From Motiliproteus sp963974645 (GTDB lineage Bacteria; Pseudomonadota; Gammaproteobacteria; Pseudomonadales; Balneatricaceae), in contig CAXBEA010000011.1 of assembly GCA_963974645.1 (NCBI GenBank), positions 1 through 54,240 on the forward strand: a stretch of DNA of 54,240 nucleotides. The letters are read 5' to 3'. Under the pieces are notes generated by a model. It saw nothing but the letters and a program-made list of their open reading frames with translations, was not told where the DNA came from and did not search any database. The position numbers and the translations under genes are program-made. Positions 15,654-24,924 of the stretch are shown here, piece after piece; the stretch's first letter is position 1, and every line of letters begins with the position of its first letter.

Positions 15654-17935
15654 TGTCGATGCTGGCGGTGCTACGTAATATAGTTCAAGAAGTCAACGCG
15701 GCTGGTGATCTTGATACCGCGCTGCAAACGATTGTTCGGCGCATCCAGCAAGCGATGAATACCCAGGTTTGCTCGGTGTATCTGTTTGATCCGTTGACTC
15801 AGGAGTATGTGCTGATGGCCACCGAGGGGTTAAACCCCGAGGCTGTCGGTAATATTCGCTTGGCACTTTCTGAGGGCGTGGTTGGCAAGGTGGCTGCGCG
15901 TGCTGAGCCATTGAATCTCCAGGATATTACCGCGCATCCGGCCTATCGTTTTATCGAGGATTCGGGTGAAGAACAGTATAGCTCCTTTCTCGGTGCTCCG
16001 ATCATACATCAACGCAAAGTGCTGGGTGTGTTGGTTGTGCAGCAAAAGCAGCAGCGGCGCTTTGATGAGAGCGAAGAGGCCTTTTTAGTCACCATGTCGG
16101 CCCAGTTGGCAGGTGTTATAGCCCATGCCGAAGTGACAGGTAACCTAGGCTCCCGCAAGGACAGGGTGCAGATCCGCCAAGATGTGCGTTTCGACGGTGT
16201 CTCCGGCTCTCCGGGGGTCGGATTAGGTGTTGCCGTAGTCATAGCGCCGCTTGCCGACCTAGACGGGGTCCCCGATCAGCGCACCGATGATATCGATGGG
16301 GAGCTCGAACGTTTTCATGCGGCCTTGAGTCGAGTCCGGCACGACATCAAGGTCGTGGGGCGTAGCCTTGCTCGCCGTCTCAAAGGTGAAGAGCAGGCCT
16401 TGTTTGATGTCTATTTGCGGATGCTCGATGACAATGCGCTGGCGGGTGAGATCGAACAGCAAATTTGCCAGGGACAGTGGGCGCAGGGTGCGCTGCGGCG
16501 GGTTGTGCAGAGTCATGTGCGTGAATTTGAACTGATGGAAGACGCCTATCTGCGAGAGCGTGGCACCGACATTAAAGATTTGGGTCGTCGGGTATTGGCC
16601 TGCCTGCAAGAGAGTGTCTGCAATCTGCCGGTCCAGTATCCCGATAGGGTGATTCTGGTTGCAGAGGAGCTGACCCCGGCGATGCTGGGCGAGGTGCCGA
16701 TCGAGAAGTTGGTAGGATTGGTCTCGGTGATGGGGTCGGGCAATTCGCACTGCGCCATTCTGGCTCGTTCGATGGGCATTCCCACCGTGATGGGAGTAGT
16801 GGATCTGTCGACCACCACAGTGCATAACCAGGCCGTGATCATCGATGGTTTTTCCGGCCGCTTGTTCGTCAACCCCTCAACCCGCCTTACCGGTTACTAC
16901 AACACCATCCTGCGCGAAGAACTTGACCTGAGTAAGGGGCTGGAACAGATGCGGGATCTGCCCGCAGAGACGCTGGACGGCCATCGCATACCGCTTTGTG
17001 TCAATACCGGCCTGGTTACGGATGTGGACTTGGCTATAGAGCGTGGCGCCGAAGGGATAGGCCTGTATCGCTCCGAAGTGCCGTTCATGATTAACGAGTT
17101 TTTTCCCAGCGAAGCGGAACAGGTTGAAAGCTATAGGCGTCAGTTGCAGCCCTTTGCGTCTCGGCCAGTGACGATGCGAACGCTTGATATCGGCGGAGAT
17201 AAGTCGCTGTCCTATTTTCCGATCGAGGAGGCGAACCCTTCATTGGGCTGGCGTGGGATTCGAGTTACCCTGGATCATCCAGAAATCTTTTTAGTCCAGG
17301 TCCGTGCAATGCTGCTAGCCAGCGAGGGACTGGACAACTTGCGAATCATGTTGCCGATGATCTCAAGTGTGGTTGAGATAGACGAGGCGACGGCGCTGAT
17401 TAACCAAGCGTTTGAAGAGCTGGTTGATGACGGGCATCAGCTCGTCAAGCCCCAGATAGGGGTGATGATAGAAGTTCCCGCGGCCGTATACCAGGTACGT
17501 CAGTTTGCCAGTCGGGTTGATTTTCTGTCGGTGGGGAGCAACGACCTGACCCAGTACCTGCTGGCGGTTGACCGGAATAACCCCCGGGTGGCAGGGTTGT
17601 ATAACAGCTATCATCCGGCGGTGTTGTCAGCGTTGTTGCAGATTGTTGTCGAAGCACACAAGGAGAAGGTGCAGGTCAGTATATGCGGTGAGCTGGCGGG
17701 CGAGCCTGTCGGCGCTATCCTGATGCTGGCGATGGGTTACGATATGCTTTCGATGAGCTCGACCAGTCTGGGTAAAGTGAAGTCGGCGATCAGAGGGATT
17801 ACCTTGGATCAGGCGCAGCTGTTTCTGGATACGGCGCTCAGTTTTGATGAGCCGCAATCGGTTCAGCAGGCGTTGCAGCAGATGCTGGTCGATGCCGGTC
17901 TGGGGCGTTTGTCACGCCCCCTGATGCCGATCTGA
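15653..17935 (+). CDS. ptsP: Phosphoenolpyruvate-protein phosphotransferase PtsP (EI-Ntr)
   Basis: First enzyme of the nitrogen PTS; it transfers phosphate from PEP to NPr (PtsO), which then phosphorylates PtsN. The 760 residues comprise an N-terminal GAF domain (about 1-165), which in relatives binds glutamine, and an enzyme I module. The phosphorylated histidine is in GSGNSHCAILARSMG (about 362-376). The PEP-binding TIM barrel includes TLDIGGDKSLSYFP and SVGSNDLTQYLLAVDRNNP, and the active-site cysteine is in VSICGELAGEP. It is translationally coupled to rppH. ptsN and ptsO are not in the window. Confidence 0.95.
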   Translation: MSMLAVLRNIVQEVNAAGDLDTALQTIVRRIQQAMNTQVCSVYLFDPLTQEYVLMATEGLNPEAVGNIRLALSEGVVGKVAARAEPLNLQDITAHPAYRFIEDSGEEQYSSFLGAPIIHQRKVLGVLVVQQKQQRRFDESEEAFLVTMSAQLAGVIAHAEVTGNLGSRKDRVQIRQDVRFDGVSGSPGVGLGVAVVIAPLADLDGVPDQRTDDIDGELERFHAALSRVRHDIKVVGRSLARRLKGEEQALFDVYLRMLDDNALAGEIEQQICQGQWAQGALRRVVQSHVREFELMEDAYLRERGTDIKDLGRRVLACLQESVCNLPVQYPDRVILVAEELTPAMLGEVPIEKLVGLVSVMGSGNSHCAILARSMGIPTVMGVVDLSTTTVHNQAVIIDGFSGRLFVNPSTRLTGYYNTILREELDLSKGLEQMRDLPAETLDGHRIPLCVNTGLVTDVDLAIERGAEGIGLYRSEVPFMINEFFPSEAEQVESYRRQLQPFASRPVTMRTLDIGGDKSLSYFPIEEANPSLGWRGIRVTLDHPEIFLVQVRAMLLASEGLDNLRIMLPMISSVVEIDEATALINQAFEELVDDGHQLVKPQIGVMIEVPAAVYQVRQFASRVDFLSVGSNDLTQYLLAVDRNNPRVAGLYNSYHPAVLSALLQIVVEAHKEKVQVSICGELAGEPVGAILMLAMGYDMLSMSSTSLGKVKSAIRGITLDQAQLFLDTALSFDEPQSVQQALQQMLVDAGLGRLSRPLMPI

Positions 17936-17976
17936 GCGTTTTACCTAGCGCGTTTTATTCCGTTATGGCTGCATCG

Positions 17977-19788
17977 TCACTCCGCCGACCCTCGGCCCAG
18001 CTGTTGCGCCCGAGGGGCTTCGTGTTGCTCTATGGGCAGCCAGAGGCTGAAGGTGGTGCCTTTGCCTGGGGTGCTGTTGACGTCGATCCGGCCGTTATGC
18101 GCTTTGATGATGCTAAAGGAAAGTGCTAGCCCCAGTCCCGTCCCTTGGCCAACCGGCTTGGTGGTATAAAAAGGCTCGAAAATATTGGCGATATGCTTGG
18201 GGTCGATCCCCTGGCCGTCATCGCTGATGTCGATACGCACCCCGTTCTTCTCCTGATAGGTATGAATACGGATCGTGCCTTGGGCCTGCATTGATTGCGC
18301 CGCATTGACCAGTAGGTTGAGAAACACCTGATTGAGCTGCGAGGGCAGGCAGTCGATAATAGGAATCTCTTCGAAGTCTCGAATCACCTCTGCCTTGTTC
18401 TTGATTTCGTTGTGGGCGACTTTCAGGGTGCTGTTTAAACCCTCATGCAGATTGCTCCGCTCCCACTCTTGCTGACCGGTATGAGAAAAGTCACGTAACC
18501 CCTGTACGATCTGCTTGACCCGGTCTGCACCCTCCAGTGACTGCCGGATCAGTACTGGAATATCTTCACGCATGTACTCAAAGTCAGCCTCGTCCAGGAG
18601 TGTCTGAGCTGCATTCTGAGCGCTGCCGCTGGTTAACGTTTGTAATCGGACAATCAGCGCCAGCAGATCGTCGCAGTACTCCTGCATCGCGACGAAGTTG
18701 GCGATGATGTAGGTCATGGGGTTGTTGATCTCATGCGCTACACCTGCCGCGAGTAGGCCGATGGAGGCCATCTTTTCCGATTCGAGCAGCTGCACCTGGG
18801 CTTGCTTAAGCTGATCGTAAAGTGTTTCGAGTTGTTGTTTATCTTCTTTGAGAAGGTGGTTCGCATTGACCAGCTCGGACGTCCGCTCCTGGACTCTCAG
18901 CTCCAGCTCGGAATTGACCCTGAGTAAGGTCTTCTGGGTGTCTATTAGTTCTCGTCGGGCCTCGCCAAGGTCGGATCCCATCTGACTCAGACCGACGGCA
19001 GAGCTATTGATTTCGTCAATATCGATCTCGGGGCGTTCGGGTTGGTAGTGGCCCGCGCCGATCTGGCTGATCATATGGTTGATGTCGTTGAGCGGCCCGG
19101 TGATTCGGTGGCCCAGGGTTTTTGATTGGCGATGGGTAATCAGCAGCACCAATAAGCAGATCAGGCTGAGCACGCCGATGGTCCAAAATAGAATCGAGCT
19201 GATCTGGTTGGTACCCTGCTCTAATAGATGCGCCGGTGTGGATGAGGACGAAAGTGTCAGCAGCTGCCAACCGGTCACAGGGATCGGCGTCCAGGTTAGC
19301 AGCTGCAAATGATCAAGGCTGATGTGGCCCTCGAGGCTGGTGTCGATGGCGCCCAAGTAAGCCAGGAAGGGGTTGTCGGTGCTCTTGAGAAGCGCCAGGG
19401 TGTCGATGCGGTAAACGTTGCCCCCATTTTCGATGTAGATTCGGTAGTGCTTGTTGTTGCTGAGCTGAAAGTTGTTGCTCTGCTTTAGCCGCAGCATCAG
19501 TTCAGGTGTGGCGATCGGATTGTAGGCTTGCTTGAGCTGGTCGGGCAGCAGTGCATCGAGGGCTCGGTTGATCTCCTGTGCCTGGATGCGGCTGAGTGAT
19601 AATTGGTGGAAGGCTGCTTGCTGCTCCAGGGCTTCTTTGTAGCGAGCGCTGAGTTGGTCCGTGGCGGTGAAATACGCCAGCAGGAATAAAATTTCGACAA
19701 AGATAAGCGGGATCAGGGTGCTGCCGACGTATGAGCGCCAGAGCAGTTTTTGAATCGGTGAGCGTTGTCGAGACGGTTTTGTCAGCAT
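17977..19788 (-). CDS. Orphan membrane sensor histidine kinase
   Basis: This 603-residue inner-membrane protein has transmembrane helix 1 at about 23-43, a periplasmic sensory region of about 155 residues and helix 2 at about 198-220. A HAMP-like linker with GPLNDINHMISQIGAGHY follows, then a long coiled coil (about 285-345). The H-box is GVAHEINNPMTYI, and the ATPase domain has an N-box in FLNLLVNAAQSM, a G1 motif DISDDGQGID and a G2 motif GTGLGLALS. All catalytic boxes are intact. No response regulator gene lies next to it, so the partner and the stimulus are unknown. It converges on ptsP and lies downstream of the NRDE gene on the same strand. Confidence 0.9.
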   Translation of the reverse strand: MLTKPSRQRSPIQKLLWRSYVGSTLIPLIFVEILFLLAYFTATDQLSARYKEALEQQAAFHQLSLSRIQAQEINRALDALLPDQLKQAYNPIATPELMLRLKQSNNFQLSNNKHYRIYIENGGNVYRIDTLALLKSTDNPFLAYLGAIDTSLEGHISLDHLQLLTWTPIPVTGWQLLTLSSSSTPAHLLEQGTNQISSILFWTIGVLSLICLLVLLITHRQSKTLGHRITGPLNDINHMISQIGAGHYQPERPEIDIDEINSSAVGLSQMGSDLGEARRELIDTQKTLLRVNSELELRVQERTSELVNANHLLKEDKQQLETLYDQLKQAQVQLLESEKMASIGLLAAGVAHEINNPMTYIIANFVAMQEYCDDLLALIVRLQTLTSGSAQNAAQTLLDEADFEYMREDIPVLIRQSLEGADRVKQIVQGLRDFSHTGQQEWERSNLHEGLNSTLKVAHNEIKNKAEVIRDFEEIPIIDCLPSQLNQVFLNLLVNAAQSMQAQGTIRIHTYQEKNGVRIDISDDGQGIDPKHIANIFEPFYTTKPVGQGTGLGLALSFSIIKAHNGRIDVNSTPGKGTTFSLWLPIEQHEAPRAQQLGRGSAE

Positions 19789-19850
19789 GCGCCGAAGTTC
19801 TCTCCATTGAGCGGTGGTTGGGGTTGCGCTTTGGCCTCAGTATAAAAGAG

Positions 19851-20615
19851 TTATTCGATTGAAAAGTAGTAGCTTTTCGGTTTTTCCCAATGCGGGGTAT
19901 AGCTCTGCTCATGGATCTGGCAATCACCGTCGTAACCGTTCAGCAGAACCAGGCTGGAGCGAGTGCCATAATCTTCACTTTCAATAAACCTAGAGCCAAG
20001 CCGCCGCTCCCATTCCAGGCCAACCCCTGTTTCGGGCAGCAGTGCATCCTCGGGGGTGGTGCGATCCTGCAGCAGCCTAAACAGTGCTTCGGGCGTGGTT
20101 TTTTGGTCAAGGATCAGTTGCTGCAGTGCCTGAGCGCCCTCGCGTACTTTAGGCCAAGCGGTGTTGAGCGCTGCATTGCTTAAGCCGTAAACGCCTGGGG
20201 CTAGTCTTTGCGGCGCCTGTTGATTGCGGTTTGAACTGAAATAAAGCCCTTGGCGGTCGCCGAGGAGCAAATTGTAGCCAGCGTAGAGGTGGGCTTGAGG
20301 CTGTAGTGCGACGAGATAATCCATTGGCGCTTGGTCGCCGAGCAGGTAGTCCAGCGGCAGTCGGCCGCGAGATTGAAACTGGCGGCTGGTTTGGCTGAAA
20401 CCTTGGCGGACGTTGGTGATCGCGGCAAAACGTCCCGTACGGGTGCTGCCGAGCCAAGTGCCGCCCTGCTCGAGGTCTTGTCCTGCTAGCAGTTGAGGTG
20501 CTTCTGGCCAAAAATCCAGGCGCCGGGTTGGGCGCTGATAGAATTCATCCCGGTTAGCAGCGACGATCAGCTGATAACCGGGATCGGTATTGTAAGCAAA
20601 GAGAATCAGGCACAT
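19851..20615 (-). CDS. NRDE family protein (TANGO2-like)
   Basis: A 254-residue protein named for its AANRDEFYQRPT motif (residues about 18-29). It has the invariant N-terminal Met-Cys (MCLILFAY), LLAGQDLEQGGTWLG and VYGLSNAALNTAWPKV. These are hallmarks of the NRDE/TANGO2 family, whose cysteine-2 nucleophile-like N-terminus resembles Ntn hydrolases. Eukaryotic TANGO2 has been tied to lipid and haem handling, but the bacterial function is not established. It is divergent from the TauE/SafE permease gene. Confidence 0.88.
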   Translation of the reverse strand: MCLILFAYNTDPGYQLIVAANRDEFYQRPTRRLDFWPEAPQLLAGQDLEQGGTWLGSTRTGRFAAITNVRQGFSQTSRQFQSRGRLPLDYLLGDQAPMDYLVALQPQAHLYAGYNLLLGDRQGLYFSSNRNQQAPQRLAPGVYGLSNAALNTAWPKVREGAQALQQLILDQKTTPEALFRLLQDRTTPEDALLPETGVGLEWERRLGSRFIESEDYGTRSSLVLLNGYDGDCQIHEQSYTPHWEKPKSYYFSIE

Positions 20616-20742
20616 CAGCAGTTGACCGAAGAGTTGTTGGGCTTAGGGGCGTCACCGCTAATTTACTGCGGATACAGAGAATTTGAGCGTTATTTGAGTA
20701 ATAATAGCGGCCTTTAAAAATCCTCACAATTTAGGTTTCGTT

Positions 20743-21543
20743 TTGCTGATTCTCTCGTATCTTGTTCTCGGTGCTTGTGCCGGTCTGATTGCTGGCCTAT
20801 TTGGTATCGGCGGCGGTTTGATTATTGTGCCGGTGCTAGTGTTCAGTTTCGGGCTGCAGGGGATGTCGCCCGAGGTGCTTACCCATGCGGCCGTTGCAAC
20901 ATCGTTAGCGACCATCGTGGTGACCTCTATCAGTTCGGTACGCACCCATCATGGCAAGCTGGGGGTGCGCTGGGATATTTTCAAGCCGCTGGCGGTGGGT
21001 ATCGTCATCGGTGCGATTCTTGGGGTGAAAACGGCAGCCCAGCTCAGCGGGCCGATGTTGCAGCTACTAATCGGCTGCTTTGCGATTTTAATTGCCATCC
21101 AGATGGGACTGGGACTCAAGCCAAAACCAGCGCGGCAGGTGCCAGGCGCTGCGGGCCTAGGGGTGGTCGGAAGTCTGATTGGTTATGCTTCGGCGCTGTT
21201 TGGTATCGGCGGTGGCTCCATGACCACGCCCTATCTGAACTGGTGCAACGTACGGATCCAGCAGGCGATTGGCACCTCGGCGGCTTGCGGCTTGCCGATC
21301 GCTATAACCGGGGCGCTGGTGAATATTCAACAAGGCTGGGAGCACCCCGCATTGATGCCCTGGAGCCTGGGGTATGTGTATCTACCCGCGTTTATCGGTA
21401 TCGTGCTCACCAGTGCCTGGTTTGCCGGCTACGGTGCCCGCCTAGCGCATGCGCTGCCAGAACGAACCCTAAAGCGGGCGTTCGCGCTACTGTTGCTGAT
21501 TGTTGGAATTCGTTTTTTAATTACCGCATCCTCTGCGGGCTGA
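20743..21543 (+). CDS. TauE/SafE-family sulfite exporter-like permease
   Basis: This 266-residue inner-membrane protein has about eight transmembrane segments and two homologous halves. Each half carries the family motif: GLIAGLFGIGGGLIIVPVL near residue 14 and GYASALFGIGGGSMTTPYL near 147. The family moves sulfur-containing or small organic anions such as sulfite or sulfoacetate. The substrate cannot be told here. The predicted start is TTG 20743 after a weak TAGG element, and no ATG fits the N-terminal membrane helix better. It precedes lgt on the same strand. Confidence 0.88.
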   Translation: MLILSYLVLGACAGLIAGLFGIGGGLIIVPVLVFSFGLQGMSPEVLTHAAVATSLATIVVTSISSVRTHHGKLGVRWDIFKPLAVGIVIGAILGVKTAAQLSGPMLQLLIGCFAILIAIQMGLGLKPKPARQVPGAAGLGVVGSLIGYASALFGIGGGSMTTPYLNWCNVRIQQAIGTSAACGLPIAITGALVNIQQGWEHPALMPWSLGYVYLPAFIGIVLTSAWFAGYGARLAHALPERTLKRAFALLLLIVGIRFLITASSAG

Positions 21544-21633
21544 TCATGGTTGTAGATCATGCCGATTTAGAGCATAGGCTGATAAAACCGGTAAATAAAT
21601 CCTAATCATCATTTATTAAGGAGCCATCCTCGC

Positions 21634-22434
21634 GTGTGGACTTACCCTCAAATTGACCCGGTTGCGCTGCAGCTAGGCCCGCTCAAAATTCACTGGTACG
21701 GTTTGATGTATCTGGGCGGTTTTGTTGCAGCCTGGTGGTTGGCTAATCGTCGTGCCGCGCAACCCGGCTCCGGTTGGAACCCGCAGCAGGTGTCAGATTT
21801 GATCTTTTTTTGCGGTCTGGGCGTAGTCCTGGGTGGCAGAATGGGTTATGTGCTGTTCTATAATTTTGAACGCTTTCTCTCTGATCCGCTCTGGTTGTTT
21901 GCGGTCTGGGAGGGGGGGATGGCGTTTCACGGCGGCTTGCTTGGAGTGATCGTCGCTATCCTGTTGTTTGCACGCAAATACACCAAGACTATTTTTGGCG
22001 TAGCGGATTTCGTGGCTCCGCTAGTGCCTATCGGTTTGGGGCTGGGGCGCTTAGGTAATTTCATTGGCGGCGAACTCTGGGGACGGCCGACCGACCTGCC
22101 TTGGGCGATGGTGTTCCCGCGCGCCGACGCGCTTGCGCGTCATCCCTCGCAGCTCTATCAGCTTGCCCTTGAAGGGGTGGTGCTGTTTGCCTTGCTTTGG
22201 TGGTTCTCGGCCAAGCCGCGCCCGGCGATGGCGGTGTCGGGACTGTTCCTGATCGGCTATGGCAGCTTCCGCTTCCTGGTCGAGTTTGCTCGTCAGCCCG
22301 ATAGCCACCTCGGCTATATAGCCTTCGATTGGCTAACGATGGGACAGTTGCTGTCTCTGCCGATGGTGGTGATAGGTGCCGTATTTATGTTTTGGGCTTA
22401 TGGCCGCAGCAGCGCTGTCCAGGCACGACGTTAG
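21634..22434 (+). CDS. lgt: Prolipoprotein diacylglyceryl transferase
   Basis: Transfers diacylglycerol from phosphatidylglycerol to the lipobox cysteine of prolipoproteins, the first step of lipoprotein maturation in the inner membrane. The 266 residues carry about seven transmembrane helices, the N-terminal IHWYGLMYLGGF, MAFHGGLLGVI and the Lgt signature GRLGNFIGGELWGRPT. The start is GTG 21634, with an AAGGAG ribosome-binding site ten bases upstream. lgt-thyA-folA order is common in Pseudomonas-like genomes. Its substrates would include the two lipoproteins predicted at the right end of this window. Confidence 0.96.
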   Translation: MWTYPQIDPVALQLGPLKIHWYGLMYLGGFVAAWWLANRRAAQPGSGWNPQQVSDLIFFCGLGVVLGGRMGYVLFYNFERFLSDPLWLFAVWEGGMAFHGGLLGVIVAILLFARKYTKTIFGVADFVAPLVPIGLGLGRLGNFIGGELWGRPTDLPWAMVFPRADALARHPSQLYQLALEGVVLFALLWWFSAKPRPAMAVSGLFLIGYGSFRFLVEFARQPDSHLGYIAFDWLTMGQLLSLPMVVIGAVFMFWAYGRSSAVQARR

Positions 22435-22521
22435 CCAGGGTTCGAGGCTTCTTGGCCAGCAGCTCGGGTCAACAAACCCTGACTAACAACGACAGACACG
22501 ACAGAAGAAGGGATAACAACG

Positions 22522-23316
22522 ATGCAGCAGTATCTACAGCTCATGGGTCAAATTCGCGATAACGGCGTATTCAAGGGTGATCGAACGGGTACCGGCACTC
22601 TGAGTCTGTTCGGCCATCAGATGCGGTTCGATCTGGCCAAGGGTTTTCCGTTGGTAACGACTAAAAAGTGCCATCTGCGTTCGATCATTCATGAGCTGCT
22701 GTGGTTTCTTAAGGGCGATACCAATATTAAATATCTGAATGATAACGGGGTAAAGATCTGGGATGAGTGGGCCGATAAGAACGGTGACCTGGGGCCTGTC
22801 TACGGCCATCAGTGGCGCTCCTGGCCGACGCCCGAGGGAGGCTCTATTGACCAGATCGCACTGCTGATCGAACAGATCAAAACCAATCCCGACTCGCGTC
22901 GTCTGATCGTCAGTGCCTGGAATGTGCCCGAGGTAAACCGGATGGCGCTACCGCCCTGTCACACCCTGTTTCAGTTTTATGTCAGCCAGGGCAAACTCTC
23001 GTGCCAGTTGTATCAGCGCAGCGCCGATGTGTTCCTCGGGGTGCCGTTCAATATCGCCTCCTATGCGTTGTTGACGCTGATGATCGCGCAGGTGTGTGGG
23101 CTCCAGCCGGGAGATTTCGTGCATACCTTTGGTGACGCTCATCTGTATTCGAACCATCTGCAGCAAGCGGAGCTGCAACTCTCACGCGAGCCTTTGGCGC
23201 TGCCAACGATGCGACTTAATCCCGAAGTAACCGATCTGTTTGCCTTCAGCTTCGACGATTTTGAACTGCAGAATTACCAGTGTTATCCGCATATCTCGGC
23301 GCCTGTGGCGGTTTAG
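22522..23316 (+). CDS. thyA: Thymidylate synthase
   Basis: Methylates dUMP to dTMP using methylene-THF, which is oxidised to dihydrofolate. At 264 residues it equals the E. coli enzyme in length. The active-site cysteine is in MALPPCHTLFQFYV (near residue 146). RSADVFLGVPFNIASYALL and HIYSN-type residues (DAHLYSNHL) form the dUMP site. It follows lgt and precedes folA, whose product regenerates THF from its by-product. The ATG at 22522 has an AAGGGA ribosome-binding site. Confidence 0.97.
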   Translation: MQQYLQLMGQIRDNGVFKGDRTGTGTLSLFGHQMRFDLAKGFPLVTTKKCHLRSIIHELLWFLKGDTNIKYLNDNGVKIWDEWADKNGDLGPVYGHQWRSWPTPEGGSIDQIALLIEQIKTNPDSRRLIVSAWNVPEVNRMALPPCHTLFQFYVSQGKLSCQLYQRSADVFLGVPFNIASYALLTLMIAQVCGLQPGDFVHTFGDAHLYSNHLQQAELQLSREPLALPTMRLNPEVTDLFAFSFDDFELQNYQCYPHISAPVAV

Positions 23317-23365
23317 GTTGAAATATTTGGCTTGAGTTAGCCTGGCCTAAGCTTTGGTTGCTAGC

Positions 23366-23392
23366 GGCGTTGCTCCTGCAGAAAGCAACGCC
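23366..23392 (+). terminator. Hairpin between thyA and folA
   Basis: GGCGTTGCT (23366-23374) pairs perfectly with AGCAACGCC (23384-23392) across a 9-nt loop. No immediate T-run follows, only GCGTTTTC some 8 bases later, so it may attenuate rather than end transcription. Confidence 0.4.
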
Positions 23393-23431
23393 TACACTGG
23401 GCGTTTTCATTGTTGATCCCACGGAGTGTTC

Positions 23432-23947
23432 ATGCTGCTGGCTCTGATCGTCGCCCAGTCTCAAAATCGGGTTATCGGGCGCAATAACGCGCTGCCCTGG
23501 CACCTGCCCGAAGATCTTAAATATTTCAAAACGGTCACGCTTGGCAAGGTGATCATCATGGGGCGTAAAACCTATGAGTCGATCGGCCGTCCTTTGCCCG
23601 GACGCACCAATATCCTGATCAGCCGTGATCTGAGCTACAAAGTCGAGGGTGTGACGGTGGTGCACTCGCTAGAGCAGGCGATCGAGCAGGCGAAGGCGGT
23701 CTCTACGGTTAACGCTGTTGATGAGGCGCTGGTTATCGGTGGCGCGGAACTTTATGCCCAGGCATTGCCGCTGGCGCAACGCCTCTATCTGACCCAGGTT
23801 CACCATCAGGTCGGCGGCGATGCGTATTTTCCTGAGTTGGACTCGTCTCAGTGGCAGCAAGTTTCACGTCAAGATTTTGCAGCGACTGAGTCAAACCCGC
23901 ACAGTTATAGCTTTCTGGTATTTGACCGCAGTGAGGCAGAAGGGTGA
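23432..23947 (+). CDS. folA: Dihydrofolate reductase
   Basis: Reduces dihydrofolate to tetrahydrofolate with NADPH; the target of trimethoprim. The 171 residues begin MLLALIVAQSQNRVIGRNNALPWHLPEDLKYF. They contain the substrate-binding acidic residue in HLPEDLKYFK, the NADPH motif IIMGRKTYESIGRPLPGR and the late VIGGAELYAQAL. I chose ATG 23432, which has GGAG five bases upstream, over GTG 23426 within that same site. The stop overlaps the birA start by four bases (GTGA). Confidence 0.96.
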   Translation: MLLALIVAQSQNRVIGRNNALPWHLPEDLKYFKTVTLGKVIIMGRKTYESIGRPLPGRTNILISRDLSYKVEGVTVVHSLEQAIEQAKAVSTVNAVDEALVIGGAELYAQALPLAQRLYLTQVHHQVGGDAYFPELDSSQWQQVSRQDFAATESNPHSYSFLVFDRSEAEG

Positions 23948-24924
23948 ACCTGCAACTGTTGCTGGATACGCTTGCCGATGGCCAGTTTCATTCCGGAGAG
24001 TCCTTGGGTGAGGCCCAAGGCGTCAGCCGGGCAGCCGTCTGGAAGCAGTTGAAAAAGCTAGAGGCACTGGGGCTCGAATGTCATTCGGTCAGGGGGCGGG
24101 GCTATCGAATCCCCGGGGGTATTAATCTACTCAAACGCGCAGAGTTTGAAGCCCAGTTGAGTACGGTGGCAGCTTCGGCGCTGGCTGATATTTCGTTAGC
24201 GTTAATCCTGGATTCGACTAATCGTGTGGCGCTTGAGCAGGCACAGCGAGGTGGCGGCCATGGTCAGCTCTATCTTGCCGAACAGCAGACCGCAGGACGT
24301 GGGCGTCGCGGCCGCGTCTGGGTGAGCCCCTTTGCACGAAATCTCTATTTTTCGTTAACCTGGTCGTTTGCTGGGGGTGCCGCTGCACTAGAGGGGTTGA
24401 GTCTGGTGGTAGGGTTGGCGCTGCTGCAGGGTCTTGCTGGAGAGGGCATCGAAGGAGTGCAGCTGAAGTGGCCTAATGATCTGCTCTACCAGGGTAAAAA
24501 ATTGGCAGGGGTATTGTTGGAGATGAGTGGTGATGCATCGGGGCAGTGTCAGGTGGTTATCGGCGTAGGTGTTAATGTCGCTATGCCTGAGGATATGGCC
24601 GTTGATGTCGATCAGCCCTGGATCGATCTGCAGCAGATTGCGGCTAAGCCACTGGATCGTAATCGTATTCTGGCTGCGTTGGTCAATGCGCTGGTACCCG
24701 CCCTGCAGCAGTTCGCGCTACAGGGATTTGCACCCTTTAGAGAGGCCTGGTCGCAGCATAATGCTTATCAAGGACAGGCTGTTCGTATAGCGACGGAAAG
24801 TTTCTCTGTGCAGGGGGACTGCCTGGGGGTTGATGCAGGAGGTGCGTTGCTTCTCGCGACAGACCAGGGGATTAAGGCGTTCTACGGAGGGGAGCTGAGT
24901 CTCCGTTTGCTCGATGACGCTTGA
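23944..24924 (+). CDS. birA: Biotin-protein ligase and biotin operon repressor
   Basis: Activates biotin to biotinyl-AMP, attaches it to the acetyl-CoA carboxylase carrier protein and, in the long form, represses biotin genes. The 326 residues include an N-terminal winged helix (GVSRAAVWKQLKKLEALG, residues about 28-45). The catalytic domain has the ATP/biotin loop AGRGRRGRVWVSP, KWPNDLLYQGKKLAGVLLE and GVGVNV. The DNA-binding domain means it is probably a bifunctional repressor. It overlaps folA by 4 and coaX by 11 bases. A birA-coaX-SPOR-tRNA order is also found in Pseudomonas. Confidence 0.96.
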   Translation: MNLQLLLDTLADGQFHSGESLGEAQGVSRAAVWKQLKKLEALGLECHSVRGRGYRIPGGINLLKRAEFEAQLSTVAASALADISLALILDSTNRVALEQAQRGGGHGQLYLAEQQTAGRGRRGRVWVSPFARNLYFSLTWSFAGGAAALEGLSLVVGLALLQGLAGEGIEGVQLKWPNDLLYQGKKLAGVLLEMSGDASGQCQVVIGVGVNVAMPEDMAVDVDQPWIDLQQIAAKPLDRNRILAALVNALVPALQQFALQGFAPFREAWSQHNAYQGQAVRIATESFSVQGDCLGVDAGGALLLATDQGIKAFYGGELSLRLLDDA

